A stretch of 64,000 nt of DNA. Source: RUG12783 sp946409545. GTDB taxonomy: Bacteria; Bacillota_I; Bacilli_A; RF39; UBA660. The notes below the pieces were generated by a model, which was not told the origin of the DNA, made no database searches, and worked only from the letters and a program-made list of their open reading frames with translations. Below, piece after piece: positions 24,756 through 32,721 of this stretch. The stretch spans positions 53,374 to 117,373 of the forward strand of contig CAMJWT010000003.1 in assembly GCA_946409545.1 (NCBI GenBank), in the 5' to 3' direction. Every line of letters begins with the position of its first letter. Position 1 is the first letter of the stretch. The position numbers and the translations under genes were made by a program.

Positions 24756-24978
24756 GTAATTTAAATCAATGAGATGGAGAAGTAGTTATTGATGCGACTT
24801 ATAGAAAGTAACTGGTTGATGAAAAGTTATAGTCAATAAATAATGAATGGACCATCGAGAGATTTAGGGAATGAAGTATCTAAATACGGAAACTTACCGT
24901 TATATAAGTAGTGTATGATAGTACATTTATTAGTGGCGATAGGTAACTCTTATTCTAATATGAATAAGAGTTTTTTTG
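24756..24978 (+). promoter_or_regulatory. tryptophan T-box leader with unusual antiterminator
   Basis: Stem I is closed by GATGG (24773-24777) with CCATC (24852-24856). AGAAGTA follows the 5' strand (AGTA at 24781-24784, the loop-E element), and a TGG specifier codon (24848-24850) followed by A sits just before the 3' strand. The acceptor-pairing element appears as GTGGCGAT (TGGC at 24934-24937); the consensus TGGNACCGCG is not kept. TGGC would pair with a GCCA acceptor end, fitting a G discriminator as in tRNA-Trp. A terminator (AACTCTTATTC / GAATAAGAGTT, 24945-24972, then T7) follows. Uncharged tRNA-Trp should relieve termination and switch on trpS. Confidence 0.8.
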
Positions 24979-24992
24979 TTAGGAGGTGTAGT

Positions 24993-26039
24993 ATGAAAGA
25001 TATTATTCTAACCGGAGATCGACCTACCGGAAAATTGCATTTAGGTCATTATGTTGGTTCTCTTATGAACCGTGTTAAACTACAAAATGAAGGGAATTAT
25101 GAAAAGATGTATGTCTTTATTGCCGATAGTCAAGCTTTAACAGATAACTTTGATAATCCAAGCAAAGTAAGAAGTAACATATTAGAAGTTATGCTTGATT
25201 ATTTAGCAGTAGGACTTGATCCAAAGAAGGTAACATTCTTTATTCAATCAATGATACCAGAGCTTACGGAGTATACATTCTATTTTATGAACCTTGTTAC
25301 GGTTAATAGGTTAATGCGTAACCCTACAGTAAAAAATGAAGTAGCTCAAAAGAATTTTGGAGAAAGTATGCCATCAGGATTTTTAAATTATCCGGTATCA
25401 CAAACCGCGGATATTACGCTTTTTAATGCGACAGTTATTCCAGCAGGGGTTGATCAAGAACCAATGATTGAACAAGCTAATGAAATTGTTCGTAAGTTTA
25501 ATTCAATTTATGGAGAAACCTTAAAAGAATGTAAGATTCTTCTACCAGAAAATGAAGTATGTTGCCGATTACCTGGTATTGATGGTAATGCTAAAATGAG
25601 TAAGTCTCTTGGTAACTGTATTTATTTATCTGATTCTATGGAAGAATTACATGATAAAGTAATGAAAATGTATACTGATCCTAATCATATTAAAGTAACT
25701 GATCCAGGTAAGATTGAAGGTAATATTGTCTTTACTTACTTAGATGCATTCTGTACAGATAATAACTATTTTAAAAAGTATTTACCGGATTATAAAAATT
25801 TAGATGAATTAAAAGAACATTACAAGCGTGGTGGCTTGGGTGATGTTAAAATTAAGAATTTCTTATTTAATATTTTAAATGAAATTTTAACACCAATTCG
25901 TGAGAAGAGAGAAGAGTTATCAAAGAATCCTGAAGCAATCTATGAAATTCTTAAAAAGGGAACAGAAGAAGCACAAGCTGTTGCTAAAGAAAATATTAAA
26001 TTCTTTAAACAAGCTATGAAAATAGATTATTTTAATTAA
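24993..26039 (+). CDS. trpS: Tryptophanyl-tRNA synthetase
   Basis: The enzyme charges tRNA-Trp with tryptophan using ATP. I choose the ATG at 24993, after AGGAGGTG, giving 348 residues. A longer frame from 24915 would run through the leader terminator hairpin and is rejected. The class I signatures are H16-L-G-H19 within TGKLHLGHYVGS and K201-MSKS in AKMSKSLGN. The length fits the family (about 330). Expression is controlled by the T-box directly upstream. An intrinsic terminator follows. Confidence 0.97.
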   Translation: MKDIILTGDRPTGKLHLGHYVGSLMNRVKLQNEGNYEKMYVFIADSQALTDNFDNPSKVRSNILEVMLDYLAVGLDPKKVTFFIQSMIPELTEYTFYFMNLVTVNRLMRNPTVKNEVAQKNFGESMPSGFLNYPVSQTADITLFNATVIPAGVDQEPMIEQANEIVRKFNSIYGETLKECKILLPENEVCCRLPGIDGNAKMSKSLGNCIYLSDSMEELHDKVMKMYTDPNHIKVTDPGKIEGNIVFTYLDAFCTDNNYFKKYLPDYKNLDELKEHYKRGGLGDVKIKNFLFNILNEILTPIREKREELSKNPEAIYEILKKGTEEAQAVAKENIKFFKQAMKIDYFN

Positions 26040-26044
26040 TAATA

Positions 26045-26076
26045 AAAACAGTTGTTATAACAGCTGTTTTTTCTTT
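26045..26076 (+). terminator. Intrinsic terminator of trpS
   Basis: AACAGTTG / CAGCTGTT (one G-U pair) with a short loop, followed by a T-rich run. Confidence 0.8.
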
Positions 26077-26093
26077 TCTAATCGTCTAATTTC

Positions 26094-26122
26094 TTGACAT
26101 AAAACGGTGTTTACTTTATCAT
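26094..26122 (+). promoter_or_regulatory. Candidate promoter of smc
   Basis: TTGACA (26094-26099), 17 bp, TATCAT (26117-26122), 23 bp before the chosen smc start. Confidence 0.6.
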
Positions 26123-26145
26123 TTAATAGTGTAGGATGTGATAAT

Positions 26146-29085
26146 ATGTATCTAAAAAGCATTGAAATCTCAGGTTTTAAATCTTTTGCAGATAAAATCG
26201 AATTAGATTTAGATAATAATATATCATGTGTAGTAGGACCAAATGGTAGTGGTAAAAGTAATATTGTTGATGCTGTTCGTTGGGTCTTAGGTGAACAATC
26301 AATTAAGTCACTTCGTGGTGATTCGCAAATGATTGATGTAATCTTCGCTGGTTCAAAAACAAGAAAACCTCTTAATGTAGCATATGTTACCTTAACTTTT
26401 GATAATAGTGATCATTATATTCCTATTGATTATGATGTTGTATCAATAAAAAGAAGATTATACAGAACAGGAGAGAACGAATATTTCTTAAATGGGACAA
26501 AGTGTCGTCTTAAAGATATTACAGAACTTTTTATGGACACAGGAGTAGGTAAAAGTTCCTTTAATATTATCTCGCAAGGAGAGATTAGTAGGATTCTATC
26601 TAATTCACCAATGGAAAGACGCGCCATTATTGAAGAAGCCGCTGGTATTATTAAATATAAAACAAGAAGAGAAGAAGCTTTAAGAAAGTTAGATCGAACT
26701 TTATCTAATATTGATAGAGTAAATGATATTATTAATGAAATTGAAGGTCGCGTTGAACCATTACGTGAACAAAGTGAACAAGCAACTAAATATCTAGAAA
26801 TTAAAAAGAATTTATCTGAAGTAGAAATAAGCTTACTTGTTTATGAAATAACAAATATTAATAATACATATCAACAAACCAAAAAAGAAATCGATGATTT
26901 AAATAAAAAAATCTTAGAATTAAATACGAAAATCAATAGTACGGAAATTGAAGAATTAAAAGTAAAAAGTTTAGATTATGAAAAAAAGATTAATGAATTA
27001 AATGATAATTTATTAAAACTTACACGTGAAGAAGAAGAATTAAATAGTCAAAGACAGATGCTTAAAGAACGTAGTAAGTATGATTCTGATGATATTAAAG
27101 TTCATGATAATATTAATTTATTAAAAGAAAAAGAATTAAGTATTAATACCGATATTAATTTATTAAATAAAGACTTAGAATTAAAAGAAAATGAATTTAA
27201 TAACTCTAAGAATAAACTACAAGATTTAGTTAATAAATTACATGATGTTAAAGTTAATAAAGATAATAATCAAAGAGAATTTAATATCAAGAATAAAGAA
27301 TATTTAGAAAATAAAAATAAAATTAGTGTTATTAAAGATAATTTACAAAATAATGGTACTTTAAATAATAATGTTAAAAGAGTTCTTAATAATCCAAGAC
27401 TTACAGGTATTCTTGATACCTTTGGCAATATTTTATCTATTGATACAAAGTATCATCGAGCTCTTGAAGTAAATATTATTAATAGTAAAAACTTTATTAT
27501 TACTGATGATGAAGAAAGTGCTAAAGAAGCAATTAATTTCTTAAAAAATAATTCATTAGGAAGAGCAACTTTCTTTCCATTATCTGTTATTAAACCAAAA
27601 GGTGTTGATTATGAAATCTTAGATTTAATTGAAGATGATAAAGATTATCTAGGAATACTTTCTGACTTTGTTATTTATGATGAAAAATATCGTAATATTG
27701 TTTTAAATCTATTAGGTAATATCCTTGTAGTAACAGATTTAGATGCAGGTAATAAACTATCTAAAATGATTAATAATCGTTATCGAATTGTAACCTTAGA
27801 TGGTGATATAGTTAATGTCGGTGGTAGTATTACAGGTGGTAGTACAAGAGATTCTATCTCACCAATAAGTTTAAAAAATGATCTTGCAGACTTAGTTAGT
27901 AAAGATAATATCTTAGAAGTTGTAATTAATGATATTACAAGTAATATTACGAAATTAGAAAAAGATATTATTACGATTGAAGAAGATATTTACAAAGAAA
28001 GAATAAACAATGTATCTTTAGAAGAAAATGTTAATAATATAAAAGCTAGTATTGAAAGAAAAAAGGAAAGATTAAAAGAAATTCTTGATGAATTATCTAA
28101 TTTAGATAGTTTAAGAGCTAATAATATTTCTTCTGAACAAGATAAACTAAATAATTTATATTATCAAAAACATGAAGAGAAAGAATTGCTTAATAAAGAA
28201 CTTGATAATTATAAAGATTTAGATGAAAAATTAAAACAAAGAATCTTATCACTTGAAGCTGATTATAAACTTCAAAATAGTGAGTTAAGAGAACTAGAAA
28301 AAGAATTAAAGAATAAAGAATTAGATGTTTCTAAAATGGATTTCAAATTAGATAATGATTTAAATGTTTTATCTACTGAATATGAAATAACATATGAAAA
28401 AGCAAATGAAGAATATAGTCTTGATATGGAACCAAAAGAAGCAAGAACATTAGTTAATAAGTATAAAAATGAGTTAAAAGCTCTTGGAATGGTTAACTTA
28501 TTATCAATTGATGAATATAAAGAAGTTAATACAAGATATGAATTTTTAACTAATCAAAGAAATGATTTATTAAATGCTAAAGAAACATTGTATTCAATTA
28601 TAGAAGAGATGGATAATGTTATGCAAGAAGAATTCAAGAAAACATTCTCTGAACTTCAAGTAGAATTCCAAAAAGTCTTTAGAGAATTATTTAAAGGTGG
28701 AGATGCATCTCTTAAATTAACTAATCCAGATAATATCTTAGAAACAGGTGTTGATATTTATGCTAGTCCTCCAGGAAAGAGTCTAAAAACAATTACGTTA
28801 CTTTCTGGTGGTGAAAAGACTTTAACGGCAATTAGTTTATTATTTGCAATTCTTAATATAAGAACAGTTCCATTCTGCATCTTTGATGAAGTTGAAGCTG
28901 CCTTAGATGAGGCTAATGTTGATATCTTTGGTCATTACTTAAATAATTATCGTGATGTTACCCAATTCTTACTTATAACTCATAAAAAGAGAACAATGGA
29001 ATATGCTAAGACATTACATGGTATTACAATGCAAGAATCTGGTGTTTCCAAACTAGTTAGTGTTAAATTAGAAAATCAAGAGTAA
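26146..29085 (+). CDS. smc: Chromosome segregation protein SMC, unusually short
   Basis: SMC is the ATPase of the condensin-like complex that organises and segregates the chromosome. The ATG at 26146 (MYLKSIEISGFKSFADK, standard N terminus) after TAGGATG is preferred over the frame start at 26107. Motifs are Walker A GPNGSGKS from residue 31, hinge about 415-580 including VGGSITGGS, signature L886-SGGEKTL, and Walker B F-D914-E915-V. At 979 residues it is about 200 shorter than Bacillus SMC (about 1,186), and the loss is split between both coiled-coil arms while head and hinge are intact. It is a single-gene unit here; ScpA/ScpB are not in the window. Confidence 0.95.
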   Translation: MYLKSIEISGFKSFADKIELDLDNNISCVVGPNGSGKSNIVDAVRWVLGEQSIKSLRGDSQMIDVIFAGSKTRKPLNVAYVTLTFDNSDHYIPIDYDVVSIKRRLYRTGENEYFLNGTKCRLKDITELFMDTGVGKSSFNIISQGEISRILSNSPMERRAIIEEAAGIIKYKTRREEALRKLDRTLSNIDRVNDIINEIEGRVEPLREQSEQATKYLEIKKNLSEVEISLLVYEITNINNTYQQTKKEIDDLNKKILELNTKINSTEIEELKVKSLDYEKKINELNDNLLKLTREEEELNSQRQMLKERSKYDSDDIKVHDNINLLKEKELSINTDINLLNKDLELKENEFNNSKNKLQDLVNKLHDVKVNKDNNQREFNIKNKEYLENKNKISVIKDNLQNNGTLNNNVKRVLNNPRLTGILDTFGNILSIDTKYHRALEVNIINSKNFIITDDEESAKEAINFLKNNSLGRATFFPLSVIKPKGVDYEILDLIEDDKDYLGILSDFVIYDEKYRNIVLNLLGNILVVTDLDAGNKLSKMINNRYRIVTLDGDIVNVGGSITGGSTRDSISPISLKNDLADLVSKDNILEVVINDITSNITKLEKDIITIEEDIYKERINNVSLEENVNNIKASIERKKERLKEILDELSNLDSLRANNISSEQDKLNNLYYQKHEEKELLNKELDNYKDLDEKLKQRILSLEADYKLQNSELRELEKELKNKELDVSKMDFKLDNDLNVLSTEYEITYEKANEEYSLDMEPKEARTLVNKYKNELKALGMVNLLSIDEYKEVNTRYEFLTNQRNDLLNAKETLYSIIEEMDNVMQEEFKKTFSELQVEFQKVFRELFKGGDASLKLTNPDNILETGVDIYASPPGKSLKTITLLSGGEKTLTAISLLFAILNIRTVPFCIFDEVEAALDEANVDIFGHYLNNYRDVTQFLLITHKKRTMEYAKTLHGITMQESGVSKLVSVKLENQE

Positions 29086-29099
29086 TCTTGATTTTTTTA
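29073..29099 (+). terminator. Terminator with smc stop codon in its loop
   Basis: AAATCAAG (29073-29080) pairs with CTTGATTT (29087-29094) and the smc stop (29083-29085) lies in the loop; T-run follows. Confidence 0.8.
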
Positions 29100-29134
29100 T
29101 GCTTAAATGTTAAGATATTCCCCCAGAGGTTTAG

Positions 29135-29908
29135 ATGGAAACAATAGTTAAGAAAATTAATAAAAACGAAATAATTGATCAAGAAGATTTTCGTAATCTA
29201 GCGTTATTCTTTTGTGAAGATAAAGGTTTTCCTTATTTATTAAAAGATGTTTCTTTTGATGATACTTTTTATGATATCGCTGCATATAGACCACGAAGTA
29301 GAGTATTAGTATTTAATTTTGATAAAGTGGAAGATCTTGCAATTAAGTCTACAAAATCTCTTCAAGATATTTATGATATTCCTGATGAATCTTTAAATCC
29401 TTTTTTAAACTTTAATCTTTTATATGTTATTTATCATGAATTAAGACATATTGAACAAGATTATGATAGAGATTGTAACGTTAATAATAATCCAGCTTTT
29501 TCATATTTGTATGATATCTCTACAATAGCGGGAAGAGATCAAGCTATTTATACAAAATTTCATGATTTGTTTCCTATTGAAATAGATGCTAATAATTATG
29601 GTTTTATTTATAGTTATTTGATGCTTTTAAAGTCAGATATTTCATTAAGACAAAAAAAGATTTTCTTATTACAAGTTTATAATAGTATTTTACATCAATA
29701 TAAATTAGAGAATAAAAAACTTGTTTCACCAATTGAAATGTTTAGTGAAAAAGTAGGGTGTATTAATTTAGAATATTTATTTAGATTAATAAAAAAGAGT
29801 AAAATTGATTCTTGTGATAAATTAATTCATGGATTACCTGTTAGTAAATATGAACATTATAAATTATATGTAAAGAAAAATAAAACATTAAAAACAATTA
29901 ATAGATGA
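29135..29908 (+). CDS. HExxH-containing putative metallopeptidase-like protein (257 aa)
   Basis: This 257-residue soluble protein has H101-E-L-R-H105-I-E-Q and, about 44 residues later, an E149-I-D-A-N segment that could supply the third zinc ligand (E149 or D151). HExxH plus a downstream acidic residue is the pattern of gluzincin-type metallopeptidases. I cannot assign it to a named family. There is no signal peptide, so it would act in the cytoplasm. The CAGAGG ribosome site is well placed. It lies alone between smc and a surface-protein gene. The substrate is unknown, and the motif could be coincidental, though the spacing is convincing. Confidence 0.6.
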   Translation: METIVKKINKNEIIDQEDFRNLALFFCEDKGFPYLLKDVSFDDTFYDIAAYRPRSRVLVFNFDKVEDLAIKSTKSLQDIYDIPDESLNPFLNFNLLYVIYHELRHIEQDYDRDCNVNNNPAFSYLYDISTIAGRDQAIYTKFHDLFPIEIDANNYGFIYSYLMLLKSDISLRQKKIFLLQVYNSILHQYKLENKKLVSPIEMFSEKVGCINLEYLFRLIKKSKIDSCDKLIHGLPVSKYEHYKLYVKKNKTLKTINR

Positions 29909-29922
29909 TTTTTATAAATATG

Positions 29923-29937
29923 TGTTATACTTATAAT
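29923..29937 (+). promoter_or_regulatory. Promoter of the 29948 surface protein gene
   Basis: TG-T-TATACT (29923-29931), directly followed by TATAAT (29932-29937), just upstream of the AGGTGATAG ribosome site. The first -10 is at the better distance. Confidence 0.45.
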
Positions 29938-29947
29938 AGGTGATAGT

Positions 29948-30871
29948 ATGAAAAGGAATAATAAAGGTTTTGCTATTTCAATAATGTTATATGCAATGGT
30001 TTTATTAATCGTTACCATTTTTTATATTATTTTAGCTATTGTAAAGAATAGGTATAATACAAGTGAAGAATTAGTTGATACTGCTGTTGCCTTTATGGAA
30101 ACAAATGATCCTTATGCAGCAGCATCTGATAAAACAGCGCCTCTTGTTGTTTTTGATCATAATGGTCTAACTGTAGGAGAAAACCTTTCATCATCTAATT
30201 TTAATTTTTATGTATTTGATTCTGATGAAAACTTGAGTCCAAGTGGTATTTCTTTAAAGGTAAATACTCAATCAAAAACAATTAGGTGTAACCCAACAGA
30301 ATCTGGTCAGCGTGCATATAAGTGTTGGCCTAATGGTGAAATTAATATTAATTCAAGCTATGCTGATGTCGAAGTAACAGCAAGAGATAATAAAGGTAAT
30401 ACAACAGTAATAAAAAAAAGATTTTATAAGCCTTCTCCTCCAGTTTGTGCTGCTCCTATTGTTATAGATGAGAAAACTTGTAATCAATATGCCCATACAT
30501 GTAAAGAATTAACTAAAACTACAAATGGTGTAGGTGCTAATGTATATACAATTTTACAAGGTGATTATGCTATTTATCAAATAACTTGTACAAGTAATTC
30601 TGGTGTAGATGCTTTCTTTAGTGATGGTGATATTACATCAAATGATGGCGCTTTAAGTGAATTTAAAGTAACAACAGAGCGAAGTGGAAATACATCCGTA
30701 ATTAAAATTATTGTTCGTGGAGTAAAGAAAACGGAATCAACATATGTTAATGTTAAAGGTGGAAATGACGGAATAATAAAAATTTGTGATAGTTATAGTG
30801 GAAGTGCAACTAACTGTAGTACTCCTCAATTACCTTTAATTAGAGTCGTTCCTGCTGATGCAACACATTAA
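29948..30871 (+). CDS. Membrane-anchored surface protein with prepilin-like N terminus (307 aa)
   Basis: The N terminus is short, basic and Asn-rich, then reads KGF followed by a long hydrophobic helix (residues about 8-30). This resembles a class III (prepilin) signal, but the Glu normally at position 5 after the cleavage site is missing. The rest is predicted extracellular and beta-rich, with Thr/Ser/Asn-rich repeats and several Cys spaced so that disulfides are possible. It probably shows an Ig-like or cadherin-like surface domain (TAPLVVFDHNG...LSPSG-type strand pattern). No sortase motif is seen at the C terminus. The pseudopilin-versus-simple-anchor question cannot be settled from sequence. 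Confidence 0.6.
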   Translation: MKRNNKGFAISIMLYAMVLLIVTIFYIILAIVKNRYNTSEELVDTAVAFMETNDPYAAASDKTAPLVVFDHNGLTVGENLSSSNFNFYVFDSDENLSPSGISLKVNTQSKTIRCNPTESGQRAYKCWPNGEININSSYADVEVTARDNKGNTTVIKKRFYKPSPPVCAAPIVIDEKTCNQYAHTCKELTKTTNGVGANVYTILQGDYAIYQITCTSNSGVDAFFSDGDITSNDGALSEFKVTTERSGNTSVIKIIVRGVKKTESTYVNVKGGNDGIIKICDSYSGSATNCSTPQLPLIRVVPADATH

Positions 30872-30905
30872 AAAAAGAAGTAACATTTAGTTACTTCTTT
30901 TTATA
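30871..30905. terminator. Bidirectional terminator between convergent genes
   Basis: AGAAGTAAC (30876-30884) pairs with GTTACTTCT (30890-30898), flanked by A-run and T-run on opposite sides. It serves the + strand surface gene and the - strand RNase J gene, whose stop codon (30887-30889) is in the loop. Confidence 0.85.
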
Positions 30906-32557
30906 TCCAATATTATTGGTAAAATAATAGGATGACGTCCTGTTAATTCATTTATATAATTACTTATTTGAAAAGATAAATAAGTTTTAATATCAGTGAA
31001 ATTAACATTATTTTCTTTTAATTTTTCAATGATTGATAAACTTGATTTAACTTCAATCATTTTTAATAATTCTTCATTTTTATTAACTTGGATAAAACCT
31101 CTTGTTGTTATTGCTGGTTTAATTAATAGTTTTCTATTTTTCATATCAATGTTTGCGATAATAACTAAGATTCCGTCAGCAGCCATAATACGACGATCTC
31201 TTATTACTTGAGATGCGATTTCATTAGCGTGTTCACCATCAACATAAATATCATCTTGTTTAATTGATGGACCTTGCGTAATAACATGGTTATCAAGAAG
31301 TAGTGAATCACCATTTTGAAGAATAAATGTATTATTTTTATCGACACCACACATTACTGAGATATCAGCATGATTTTTTAGCATTCGATATTCACCATGA
31401 AATGGTAACATATATTTTGGCTTAATTAATCTAACCATTAATTTTAATTCTTCCATGTTAGCATGTCCTGATGCATGAATATCATTTATATCACCATTGG
31501 TAAATACTTTAACACCACGTAGATATAATTTATCGATTGTTCTATTTACGCCCATCGCATTACCTGGAATAGGACTTGATGAGAAGATTACAACATCATC
31601 GGGTCTTAGTTTAATTGATTTATGTTCACCATCAGCAATACGTGATAAAGCAGCAAGAGGCTCTCCTTGAGAACCAGTACATAATAAACATACATCCTTT
31701 GGTGCTAAGTTATTTGCTTCTTCAGGAGTTATAAATAGTTCTTTATGGTTGATATAACCACCTTCAATGGATATTTCAATATTATTTTCCATACTTCTTC
31801 CGAAGATACAAATTTTACGATTATGATTGTAACATGTTTCTACAATATGTTTAAGTCGATAAATATTAGATGCAAAAGTTGCGATGATAATTCTTTCATT
31901 TGTAAATTTATCAAAGATTTCATTAACGGATTCATCAACTTTACTTTCACTCATTGATACTCCAGGATTTAGAGCATTAGTAGAATCACTTACTAGTAAG
32001 TCAACACCTTCTTCACCAATTCTTGCCATTTTATGTAAGTCAGCCATTGGACCTATTGGTGTCATATCTAATTTAAAGTCACCGGTTGTAACAATAGTAC
32101 CATTTGGTGTTTTAATTCTAATTCCATGAGAATCAGGAATAGAGTGAGTGGTTAAATAAAAATCAACTTCAAAATATTTAAATTTATAGACATCATCACT
32201 TTTATAAGTTATTAAATTATCATAACGAATGTTTTTATCATTTAATTTCATTCTAATTAATTCAGCAGCTTGATTAGGTGCGTAGATAGCAGGTATATTC
32301 ACACTTTGTAATAAAAAGGGAATACCACCAATATGATCTTCATGTCCGTGAGTTATAAATAACGCTTTTATTTTTTCTTCATTTTCTTTTAGAAATGTAT
32401 AATCTGGTACAAGATAATCAACTCCGAATGTTGACATATCAGCAAATGAGATACCAGCATCAATAATAATCATTTCATCTTTATGAATAACGGCATACAT
32501 GTTTTTACCGATTTCACCCAAGCCACCCAAAATTAGAAATTGTGTTTCTTTATTCAT
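30887..32557 (-). CDS. rnjA: Ribonuclease J1
   Basis: This 5'-to-3' exo- and endoribonuclease is central to mRNA decay and rRNA maturation in Firmicutes. The 556 residues show all catalytic motifs intact: H70-G-H72-E-D74-H75, HSIPDSHG, TTGDF, SDSTNA, ASGHANMEE and PFHGEYR. It is the complete counterpart of the degenerate paralogue at 833-2485. The start is preceded by AAAGGAG on the - strand and by a good promoter. It is divergent from dnaG and convergent with the surface gene. Confidence 0.95.
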   Translation of the reverse strand: MNKETQFLILGGLGEIGKNMYAVIHKDEMIIIDAGISFADMSTFGVDYLVPDYTFLKENEEKIKALFITHGHEDHIGGIPFLLQSVNIPAIYAPNQAAELIRMKLNDKNIRYDNLITYKSDDVYKFKYFEVDFYLTTHSIPDSHGIRIKTPNGTIVTTGDFKLDMTPIGPMADLHKMARIGEEGVDLLVSDSTNALNPGVSMSESKVDESVNEIFDKFTNERIIIATFASNIYRLKHIVETCYNHNRKICIFGRSMENNIEISIEGGYINHKELFITPEEANNLAPKDVCLLCTGSQGEPLAALSRIADGEHKSIKLRPDDVVIFSSSPIPGNAMGVNRTIDKLYLRGVKVFTNGDINDIHASGHANMEELKLMVRLIKPKYMLPFHGEYRMLKNHADISVMCGVDKNNTFILQNGDSLLLDNHVITQGPSIKQDDIYVDGEHANEIASQVIRDRRIMAADGILVIIANIDMKNRKLLIKPAITTRGFIQVNKNEELLKMIEVKSSLSIIEKLKENNVNFTDIKTYLSFQISNYINELTGRHPIILPIILDIKRSN

Positions 32558-32591
32558 TTTTCTCCTTTCTTTAAAGAACTATTTCGTATCG

Positions 32592-32620
32592 ATTATACAC
32601 TTATTTTGGATGAATGTCCA
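32592..32620 (-). promoter_or_regulatory. Promoter of rnjA
   Basis: Reading the - strand: TGGACA (32620-32615), 17 bp, TATAAT (32597-32592). The leader to the start codon is about 30 nt. Confidence 0.65.
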
Positions 32621-32671
32621 TAAGTTTAATTTTTTATAAATGTAAAAAATTGAAAAAAGAAGAAATAATTC

Positions 32672-32700
32672 TTAATAAATTATTGATATTATTATATAAT
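32672..32700 (+). promoter_or_regulatory. Candidate promoter of the dnaG-rpoD-trmK operon
   Basis: TTAATA (32672-32677), 17 bp, TATAAT (32695-32700), with the GTG start 22 bp downstream. The -35 is weak. Other initiation sites further upstream in this divergent region are possible. Confidence 0.4.
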
Positions 32701-32721
32701 TATTAGTATGGGAGGAAATTT

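Noticed and set aside
24915..24992. Longer trpS frame starting at ATG 24915
   Set aside because: It runs through the T-box terminator hairpin and lacks a ribosome site; the ATG at 24993 follows AGGAGGTG and gives the standard N terminus.
26107..26145. Longer smc frame starting at 26107
   Set aside because: The region overlaps the promoter; the family N terminus begins at the ATG at 26146.
32558..32721. Possible non-coding RNA in the divergent region between rnjA and dnaG
   Set aside because: I see only promoters and ribosome sites; no stable structure with terminator stands alone there.
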